Below, one piece after another: positions 55,446-64,000 of a stretch of 64,000 nucleotides of DNA; positions within the stretch are counted from its first letter, which is position 1, and each line of letters starts with the position of its first letter. This stretch comes from Tamarix chinensis (taxonomy: Eukaryota; Streptophyta; Magnoliopsida; Caryophyllales; Tamaricaceae), in assembly GCA_030549775.1 (NCBI GenBank), contig CM060171.1:146960859-147024858 (forward strand), in the 5' to 3' direction. Made by a program: the position numbers and the translations under genes. Below the pieces are notes generated by a model. It saw nothing but the letters and a program-made list of their open reading frames with translations, was not told where the DNA came from and did no database searches.

Positions 55446-56149
55446 TCTAACACCCCCAAATTTACTACTGAAAAATTTCGTTTAAATCAACGGGTTTAGC
55501 GGAAGCGAAAGAATTAAAACCATAAACTTGGGAGTGTTACCGCCACACTTGGCACCGGACCGGTTCACTCCTACCGTTCTGATGCTAAGTGCTAAGGCTA
55601 AACCAGGAAATCGTAAATAAGAATCATCAAAACATAAGTGCATCGTCATCATAAAGCATCCATGAAAACAAGATATCAACCATCGTCAAAATGTCGTTAA
55701 GATTACAAATTAAAAGTTCCACTTCCAAATTACGAACATAATATAAATATGAAAAACTAAGATAGATGAAAGCGAGGATCGTAAAAGTGTCCGGCCAACT
55801 CGCTCTCGACCCCAACCAGGATGGCCTCAACACTCGGGCCCACCCGGTGCCTCGTAGGTATCGTAGGCATCAAACACAAGGTCTCCTACCTGCACAAGGT
55901 CAGATGGGCCCTTTGCTCATGGGAATGAGCAGCACCCATGAAACAGATGATCAGTACGCTACGTACTGAGTAAGGTAACAGACGAGCTAAGGTCCACACA
56001 CCAAGATACACAACATAGCATACATAGCATAATTACGTAGACAGCATGCAATAACACAGATAAACAATACATGTTACGAACCAGTTAACTTTTTCATCAG
56101 GTCTCTGATAATTATAATCGATTCACATCATCATCCTTATCAGTCCATG

Positions 56150-56445
56150 TGAGTGCAGGAACCCACTATTATAGCCGATGGAACAGTCACGAGGGCCATG
56201 CCGTGCCACTATTATAACCGGTGGACCGGTCACGAGGGTAACATACCCTACCACTATTATTTACCGGCGGACCGGTCTGGCCCCGACTCACAAGGTGTTC
56301 CACTGTAAATGTTTGTATCTTTCCCATGTCTTATCATTATTCTAGTTAGTTTGTTGAGCACGGAATTCCCCCACTATTATAGCCGGTGGACCGGTCACGA
56401 GGGTAACGTACCCTGCCACTATTATTTGCCGGTGGACCGGTCTGG
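56150..56445 (+). repeat. CCACTATTATNNCCGGTGGACCGGT repeats in the LTR
   Basis: Five copies of a 'ccactattat..ccgg(t/c)ggaccggtc' motif occur at about 56163, 56210, 56251, 56372 and 56415. The core ACCGGTGGACCGGT is close to palindromic. Similar but decayed copies are at 35920-36250, 50600-50940 and 51900-52210. Confidence 0.85.
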
Positions 56446-57002
56446 GACTGGCTCAACATCTTTCTCTGTTAGTGGTTAGTGTCTTAACATGTCTTATTCA
56501 AAAGGTTTTCACCCTTGATATGCATAAATCATTCTCTTTATACTTTCCACCTCACAAACAATGTTCCACATCCATAACTACACTTTAATCAATAAATACA
56601 CCTGATAAGACCAAACAACTCTAGGTAGCCATAATCACCCCTAATTGTCCACACCAAACCGTGGTTAACCACTCTTAACCCTATTTTACCATATCAACCA
56701 TACTTAGCCATCCCAAACCTTAATTATCCTCAGTAAATCACAATTAGCTACTCCAACCCTACTTAATCACAACGACCCCGAGTTAATCTCTCCAAAACCC
56801 TAATTCTGTCTCCTCCCTACCCTTATACTACTCCACGTACTATTCTCGTCCAAAACAGTTAAACACCCAATTAATGCTTGCATTACCTCCCTTACATCCC
56901 AAATCGACCTTTCATACGTAAATTTTGTTCTCACGCAAACGTTACACATTCCATGCAACCTCTCGAACTTTTCACACAAACCCTAAATCTCATACAATCA
57001 TT

Positions 57003-57395
57003 AACTCCCATGCAAAACCCTAACTCCACCATGCAAACCCTAATACCACCATACAAACATTAATACCACCATACAACCCATAACACCACCATGCGAACCC
57101 TAATATCACCATAAGCCATTAATACCACCATGCAATCATTAATACCACCATGCAAACCCTAATACCACCATGTGAACCCTAATACCACCATACCAACCAG
57201 AATACCACCAAGGAAACCCTAATACCATCATGCAGCCATTAATACCACCATGAAATCACTAATACCACCATACAAACCCTAATACCATCATGGGAACCCT
57301 AATACCACCATACCAACCAGAATACCACCAAGCAAACCCTAATACCATCATGCAGCCATTAATACCACCATGAAATCACTAATACCCCCATACAA
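57003..57395 (+). repeat. 20-bp tandem array with 120-bp higher-order unit
   Basis: The basic unit is AATACCACCATGCAAACCCT, repeated about 20 times. Two successive six-unit blocks beginning 'tgtgaaccct' (57171) and 'tgggaaccct' (57291) are nearly identical, so a higher-order period of 120 bp is present. Confidence 0.9.
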
Positions 57396-58499
57396 ACTTC
57401 AAGACTCCCATGCATGGTTCCCAACTCTCATTTATCTCGGACATTCCTCCCACTTAAATCTTCTCTCATGGATTATGAGGTAATTAGGTCAACCTCATAT
57501 CCCCCTTAGTGGTCTCACTTCCCATTTATTTCCGGTCATCCTTATATTCCCAACTCATATTACCATTTATCCTAACATGCATGTCCTAGAGGGCCATAAC
57601 ATAATACATCATAAACATAATACATATACATGTCATGCTCATGTCATGGAAGCACATACATCATACCTCAATCTCCAAGCTGCGCTACACATTAGACAAG
57701 TTATCCGCAAATCATATAATACATGGCATAGCATGGCATACACAACATTCAACACATCCATGTCACACATAGCACAAGGCCATTAGCTTCGTCTTTACCT
57801 AAAGCGACGCCGGGCTTAGAGCACGCTCCTACAACTCATTAGGGTTTTGGTCAGGGTCACCTATAAAAGGAGAAAAAGCTAAGTATTAGTTTCCCTTGCG
57901 AGTACCATCAACCCTTATTCTAGTTTAGGATTAGGTTTTTATTACTAAAAAGGGTATTATACAAAAACTAGGGTTTTTACCTTAGAATTAGTATACTAAA
58001 TATTAGTAGTCAAGATATATTTATTTTTTTGATACTTATTGTTACACTTATTTTATTAAACCCATTAGTTCTAATCTTATAGTAATAAGGTTTATGCTAG
58101 CTATAGAAAAATAGTGTTAGTAATAATACAATATTAACACTAATGTCTAGTGATAGAAACCCTAGCGTTTTAAGGACAAGTCTATTAATGGGGTTATATT
58201 TGAAATAATAATATTATAAGGTCACAATATCACCACTAACTATTCCTAAGGGTGATGATGATAATAATTGTATACTCTTGAATAATACAAGGGTTCAAAT
58301 GCTTTTGGTTACAATAATAAGGTAGTGATAGTAGTAATAATAGTAATATCTAATAATAGTGTCCTAGTAATGAGGTTAGGGTTAATGTTAAATGGTATGG
58401 TAATAAGGTTCAAGTACTCTTCTTAGTTAATAACAACATGATATTTACTAACTTGAGTTAAGTAACCTGGATAAGAACGAAAGTAGTATTATTATTAAC

Positions 58500-58690
58500 A
58501 ATAGTGATAAATGTGTTAAGTATAATAATAGTAATAATAATCATAGTAATAATAATAATAACAATAATACAACCGAGTAAGGTTAAGCAATAATAATAAC
58601 AACCATAATAATGATGATAGTGATAATAATAATAATAATGATGATGATGATAAAAGAATATTAATAATAATAATAATAAGTATAATGGTG
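58500..58690 (+). repeat. AAT/ATG-type microsatellite cluster
   Basis: Short (AAT)n and (GAT)n runs, such as 'aataataataataa' and 'gatgatgatgat', lie just before the G-rich block of the LTR. Confidence 0.85.
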
Positions 58691-58739
58691 TTAATATTAG
58701 TTAGCTTAATAGTAACTATATGGGAATAAAGTTTAAGGC

Positions 58740-60000
58740 TTGGGGTGAGTGGAATACCACCTAGGGTCGGTGGTGGTCAGGCGGTAGCGCGTGGCGGCGG
58801 CGGCGGCGATGGTGGAGGAGAAGAGAGGAAAAGATGGAGGTGGGGGTTAGATCAGAGGAGAAAAGGGGAAGTTTGATGTGGGGGAGGAGACAGTAGGGAG
58901 AGGGGAGTGGAATGAGGGTGGTGGCATGAGAAAGGTGGCGGCGTGCGGTGTAGACGCGGTGACCGAAGGTGGAGGAGGGTGGTGGAAGATGGTGGAGGTT
59001 GGTGGAGAAGGAGGCAGGGAGTAAGGATGGTATGAACAGGTAGGGGAGGACCTGCTGGTCACTTTGGGAGGTGGAGAGGAGGTTGGTCACGGCGGAGGTG
59101 GCGGTAGAAGGCGGCGAAGGTGGCGGGGCTGGTTTTTGGTCAAGGGATTTTTCACGGTTGTGGCAGCACGTGCGGGGCAGGAAAGGGAGTAGCGACAATT
59201 TGGTTGTGCGGAGGGTGGTGCAAGGAAGGTTTTGGTGTGTGGCGGTGGCTGCAGCGGTTGCTAGAGGCGGCGGAAAGGGCGTCTGTTCTGGCGGCGGCGG
59301 GGCAGGGTTTCGGCAAGGTCCAGAGGGGAGGACTTACCTTGGCCGTTTGGGGAGGGGTATTTATAGGCAATTGAGGAGAGGAAAATGACGAAGGGAGGAA
59401 GGTCGGCACGCGGGGGCAGGTACGGTAGGTGGCCGGCCGGCTGTGGCAGTGTCGCGTGCCCTGCGGTTTGCAGGGTACGTTTGGCCATTTCTGAAAAAAA
59501 GGAAGGGGCAGCAGGACGCGTGAGGGAGTGCTGGGTCAAATTAGGGAAGAAAGGGACAGAAATGGCAGGGGGAGGACGGTCGGACGGCAGGCGGCAGGTT
59601 GCAGGCCTGCGCGGGAGGGGGAAGAAGACGACCCCTGAACCGGCGGTCCAGGAGGAAAAGAAAATAAAGGGAAACCAGCCGGTTTGGCAACGGTTATAAG
59701 GCCCGTAAGTCAAACACGGCGTATTGGGGGGTTATGGGAGGAAAACGGAGTGTCGCGTCAAAGGCTGGTAACGGCTATTTCGTTACTTAGCGTGACGTGG
59801 CGTCTCAGCAAATTGAGGGGCGAAATGTTGCGTCGCGATTATGGGAAGGGGGCTGAACGGTGCTGGGCCACGTGGAAAGGGAAGGAAGGAAGGAAGGAGT
59901 TGGGCCGGGCGAGGCTCAATTCCGGCGGAAGAAGAAAAAGAAGAAGAAAAAAGGAAGGGAAAGAAAAAGGAAAAAGTGAGAAAAAGGTTTCTTAAGGTTT
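58740..60000 (+). other. G-rich strand-asymmetric block of the LTR
   Basis: Same type as 47740-48840: many GGCGG, GGTGG and GGGGAGG words on the + strand. Overlapping open frames on both strands (for example 58761-59198 and 59261-59713 on -) are low-complexity and are not genes. Confidence 0.75.
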
Positions 60001-60338
60001 TGGATTTTTGCACAATTTATTTAGAATATTTTTGGGTTATTATACATTTACATATATATATATATATTTATTTTCTTGAATATTTAAAAATTATTTAAAT
60101 AATAATTTAATTCTCTTTTTAGATTAATTTTGGCTATTTTGGGAAATTTTCCTCCACTTTCATTTTAATTAGTAAAATGTCCAAAGTTTTCTAAATAATT
60201 TATTTATTATTTTCTCCTTATTTCCCTCAATTAATTTCCTCTTTATTTAATGAATTAATTTATTTTCTTAAATTTTTCCTATTAAATCCCTATTTTACCA
60301 TAATTCCTAAGTTAGGGTTTTTGGGGTATTTCACCTGA

Positions 60339-63300
60339 GCCCCCAACCAAACAAGCCTCTACACTCTATATACATACACGTGACGCACACCACCCCAAAC
60401 AAACAGCCTCCCCTCCTATTTTCTTTTGGCTAACATTCCCCCCCGAGCAGTGTAGTACATAGGCCCCCGTCACCCAAACAACCTTCCCATCCTCCCCCCC
60501 TCTTTTTATTTGGTTTTCCTTCCACCCAAACACCCCCGACCACCTCGCAACCAGCCCTTCCCCCTTGTCTTATTCGATCAACCAACAACACCCCAACCCC
60601 TTTTCCCTGCCACTTCCACTAGAGGTGTGCATTGTCAGATATCCTTATCCGACCGGATATTTTTTCCGGATATCCGATTCGATCGGATATTCGATATCCC
60701 ATATCCGAATCCATATCCAAATACACCGGATATCCGAAATATCGGATCGGATATCTGATCAGATATCGGATATATCGGATTATTGAAAAAAAAATATCCG
60801 ATTATTAAATTTACATATATAATCTATAACTAAAAAAAATTTTCAGCATAAACACTTGTTTAATTATTCAACTTGCATACAAAAAAGATAAAATACATGA
60901 TTAATCATATCCAAAAAAAATTAGCGATCAAGATTTGTGAACAATGGCGCTCTAGAACTGTGGAACGACCTAAGTTAAGAGGTTCAAAAAATTTAGGAGT
61001 TTTTTTTTTCTGGTTTGGGTGATTGAGCGTGTGTAGGTCGTGAGCTATTTGACTATTTATAGAGTGTGGATGTTTATTTTAGACTTTAGTTTAGTGAATT
61101 ATATTTGGACTCATGTACTATAGTAAAAAAAATGATCCAAACTTGAAGATTGAAAGAAAAAAATCAGATTATAAATTAAATTATGCCTAAATATAACTCA
61201 CTTATTCTTAAAACAAGATATTTTTTACGGATCGGATTATCCACTAAAAAATCGGATCGGATATCCGCTCCACTTTTTAAAAACCGGATCGGATATCCAA
61301 AATTTCGGATCGGTTTTTTCGGTTTTTCGGATCCCGATTTTTCTGCACAGCCCTAACTTCCACCACGTCGCAACCCGTCACCCAGCTCCCTAGCCCCATC
61401 ATCCAACAACACCCACCGCACCATCACGCAATACCACCACTAGCATCCCCTGACCACATCCTACCAGCCCTATACTCTTCCCCTATCACAAAACCCAGCT
61501 CAACCACTCCTCTACAACTTCGCAGCTACCAACCACACTACCCCCTCAACCCCTGCTCGTCACCACCAACCACCAACCGAGCCCCTACACCCCGCACCTC
61601 TACTAGCCCCGCATCCACCACCGAGCCATCCCACCATCTCTAACCCGTCAACACCAGCCTCTAGCATCCTTTCTCCCTCGTCACAACCCTTCCTTCCTGC
61701 AGTCACAACCAACAACCTGCATTGTCGCCCAACCTAGCTATCACCACCGAGCCCCACCAGCCTCTAACCGCCCTACATCGCCAGCTAGCCACCAGTCTCC
61801 ACCCCATCACCTAACCTAGCTAATTTTGGTATCATATTAATTGTAAGGGTATTTTAGTAATTTATAAAAAATAAATATTTTTATATTATAATTATTATTT
61901 TATCTGATAGATATTAATTTGGCATTATGGTATTATTTTTAGGTGTGAAAGTTTAATTAGTAGAACCTAATAAATTTTAGTGGATATCGCTAATTTTACG
62001 TTTTTGCTAGAATTCAGGTAATTGTTATACTCTACTAAAATGATAAATATTGCGTGATAGCACATTAGGGTTTTTGGTGTATGGAATATGTTAAGCATGA
62101 TTTATTTTGATATAAGTATGTGTTAATTATTATTATTATTATAAAAATGGATAAAACGAGCATGTTATCTGATATAAAATATTTTGGGGTACAAAGGTAT
62201 GATTTAAAAATGATTCTAATGACGAAAAAATATTTTGTATTATAATTATGTATAAAATTATTAGTTAAGCATACTTAGATATAATTGTGGAATAATTATT
62301 AAGGATATGTTGGAATGATTATTAAGGATATGTGCCCTAGGGGCAATTTAGTCATTTTTGTGTATTATGATATTTATCCTGAAAATCATGTCTAACATGT
62401 ATTATCTGTTGTTGATTTTGCAATCATGTGTTTTGTACATTTCAAAGTATATGATACAGTTTTTTATGTAGAAATCTATGTAAGGGCAAAATGGTCTTTT
62501 GACATAACCGATAATTTAAATTGTAAAACAAATAATTATATTATTTCATTTTAGCCTTTTTATGACAAATTAATAAATGAAATGGATGCTAATATGATAA
62601 TTATTAGCCTTAGGGGCATTTTGGTCATTTCGGCCTAGCATGCCCAAATGTGTATAATTGGATATAGGATGGCCTTAGACTTTTGGTAGGTTGGCCTTAG
62701 ACTTTTGGCCTTAGTATTGACTTTGACTTGGTTTTATACTATTGACCATAGGGTTGACTTGGATAATTGGAAATAAAGGAAAAATGAATAAGTATGGAAA
62801 TGAAAATAAATGTGTAATGTGTGTTATCCGTGATCACCTTATAAAAATACTAATACGTAAAGTGGAAGACATCAAGTTTGGGAATGGTTTCTCTCTAGGG
62901 GTAGCTACCCTAGAGATGAGGTAGGAGTCCTCATTTTGTTTGGTTTTCTAGTGTGTCGGTTGTGCCCTAGTAAGGCTCGAGTATACTCTATAGGTGACCT
63001 ACGAGCCCTATAGGGGGTATCTATACTTAAGGATTAGGTGTCCAAGGTGAAGAGGGTATTGTGTGACTTGTGCATAAGTATGACCAGAGCATTGTTATGC
63101 CTCTTTGTTAGATGGTTGAAGGGTACCGTGATGCCTTGTGCGTCGGTATGATTGGTGTACTTTTTATATCTTCAAGCTATTATTGTATCTCCCTCGAGTA
63201 AATAAAAATGGAAATGATATGATCAATTTGGAATGATTGTTATTGGATATTGGTTTGGTTTTGGTTGTAGCCTTTATGCTTATCTATGGATTCGATAGTA

Positions 63301-64000
63301 GCCTCGTGCCTACCTGTGGTCTCAGTAGTAGCCTTTGTGTCTATCTATGGTTTTTTTAGTAGCCTTTGTGCCTATCGGTATTGCTATTATGTCTGTAAGT
63401 ATGCATGTAATGTTATGTTTATTAATTTACTCTACCTATAAATATACCGGTAATGTTTTGTATTTTAATTTACTATACCTATAAGATTGTAGATTTTATT
63501 ATCCTGTATCTGTAAGTACACATGTGATGTTATGTATTTTATCATATTGTACCTGATGTTGTAGATGTTGTTATAGCTTACCTGTGAATATAATTGAAAG
63601 GTTATAAATTTGGTTGGGAGTTATGCTGAGATATGAGTCATGTTGTGGATGTTACAATTGTTATGCTAGAGTTTGGGTTCTAATTATTACTTCTGAGAGC
63701 ATCTCTGGCATGTTAGTTTGGTAAGTTTTCGATTGTTTTAGACAAATGAAAATGAGTAGTATGTGGCTTTAATAGAATTTGACTATTTAAATGATTACTG
63801 TATATCAATCCTCGGATGAATACTTAAATGTCTTGTACCTGTTAGTGGTATGCTTTGCATGTGTTCCATGCTAGTTTTTCATATTAGTTTGGTATAAAGG
63901 GTTATTCAGTACTGTAGTACTAACGGGTTCCATTTCATGGTCCCCTACCTACTCAATGGATTGTCTTTACCTTGTAAGATCACTTTGAGGGTAGGGGTTA
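60339..64000 (+). mobile_element. gypsy-family LTR, sense +, right part (runs past the window)
   Basis: A C-rich block (60339-60619 and 61364-61820, interrupted by a hAT element) is followed by 'acgtttttgctagaattcaggtaa', 'ggcattttggtcatttcggcc', a tract matching 19660-20040, and the final part matching 490-780 near the left edge. This is the continuation of 54827-55445 after the nested solo LTR. Confidence 0.7.
60620..61355. mobile_element. hAT-like nonautonomous element with perfect 8-bp TSD
   Basis: The left end reads TAGAGGTGTGCA and the reverse complement of the right end reads TAGGGCTGTGCA. The 8-mer acttccac flanks both sides exactly (60612-60619 and 61356-61363). The first 170 bp and last 130 bp carry many GGATATCCGAT-type words that form further inverted pairs. 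The middle (60800-61200) is AT-rich and has no transposase. Confidence 0.9.

Larger units (their letters stand above)
55446..60333 (-). mobile_element. solo LTR of the gypsy family, 4.9 kb, near-perfect TSD
   Basis: The + strand starts TCTAACACCCCCAAATTTAC (TG changed to TC) and ends TTTTTGGGGTATTTCA at 60333. The flanking 5-mers are cttga (55441-55445) and cctga (60334-60338), matching in 4 of 5 bases. It shares 'ccgccacacttggcaccggaccgg' and 'ctaagtgctaaggctaa' with the other copies. No gag or pol is present. Confidence 0.75.

Noticed and set aside
57003..57395. CRISPR-like repeat array
   Set aside because: Units are directly contiguous 20-mers without spacers, in a plant LTR; it is a minisatellite.
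58761..59713. ORFs of 105-150 codons on both strands
   Set aside because: Same G-rich LTR block as above; composition artefacts with no recognisable domain.

Overview
This is a repeat-rich nuclear segment from a flowering plant. The evidence is an intron-bearing plant-type JmjN/JmjC demethylase gene, Ty1/copia and Ty3/gypsy retrotransposons, a CACTA (En/Spm) transposon, hAT-like elements and an L1-type LINE remnant. Composition is AT-rich. The one intact gene reads most like rice JMJ706, which hints at a monocot, but I cannot name the species from the sequence alone.

The only intact host gene lies on the minus strand at 10348-17218. It has 11 coding exons, all with GT-AG introns. The reconstructed CDS is 2559 nt and encodes 852 residues: JmjN, JmjC with intact Fe(II) and 2-oxoglutarate ligands, a C5HC2 zinc finger, and a basic C-terminal tail. 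A TATA box lies upstream (17657-17663) and a poly(A) signal downstream (9871-9876). The only other host-derived sequence seen is a decayed P-class PPR pseudogene at about 7500-8245 (+).

Left of the gene: the 3' end of a gypsy-type LTR (1-1128), and a decayed copia element on the minus strand (about 2106-7020: pol, gag, PBS, LTR). Right of the gene: a gypsy-type LTR (about 18560-21050) carrying a small hAT insertion, an L1-type LINE remnant (about 21050-22640), then about 7 kb of AT-rich DNA with no recognisable gene.

From about 29852 to 45665 there is one heavily damaged minus-strand chromovirus-like gypsy element. It contains a CACTA transposon (30008-35432, encoding a Ulp1-like protease), a copia solo LTR (40181-41908), a hAT-like element full of satellite-like repeats (42193-44496) and a second CACTA end (44597-45108).

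From 45968 to the right edge there is a pile of LTRs of the same gypsy family in alternating orientation. Two are bounded solo LTRs: 45973-49648 with a perfect 5-bp target duplication, and 55446-60333 with a near-perfect one. A 736-bp hAT element at 60620-61355 has a perfect 8-bp target duplication. Several internal tandem arrays (20-bp, about 117-bp, about 200-bp and about 240-bp units) lie inside these elements.

I found no new multi-gene system. The points of most interest are the nested LTR history, the hAT element with mismatched flanks, the CACTA element with a Ulp1-like protease and palindromic subterminal repeats, and the demethylase start codon placed at an exon junction.
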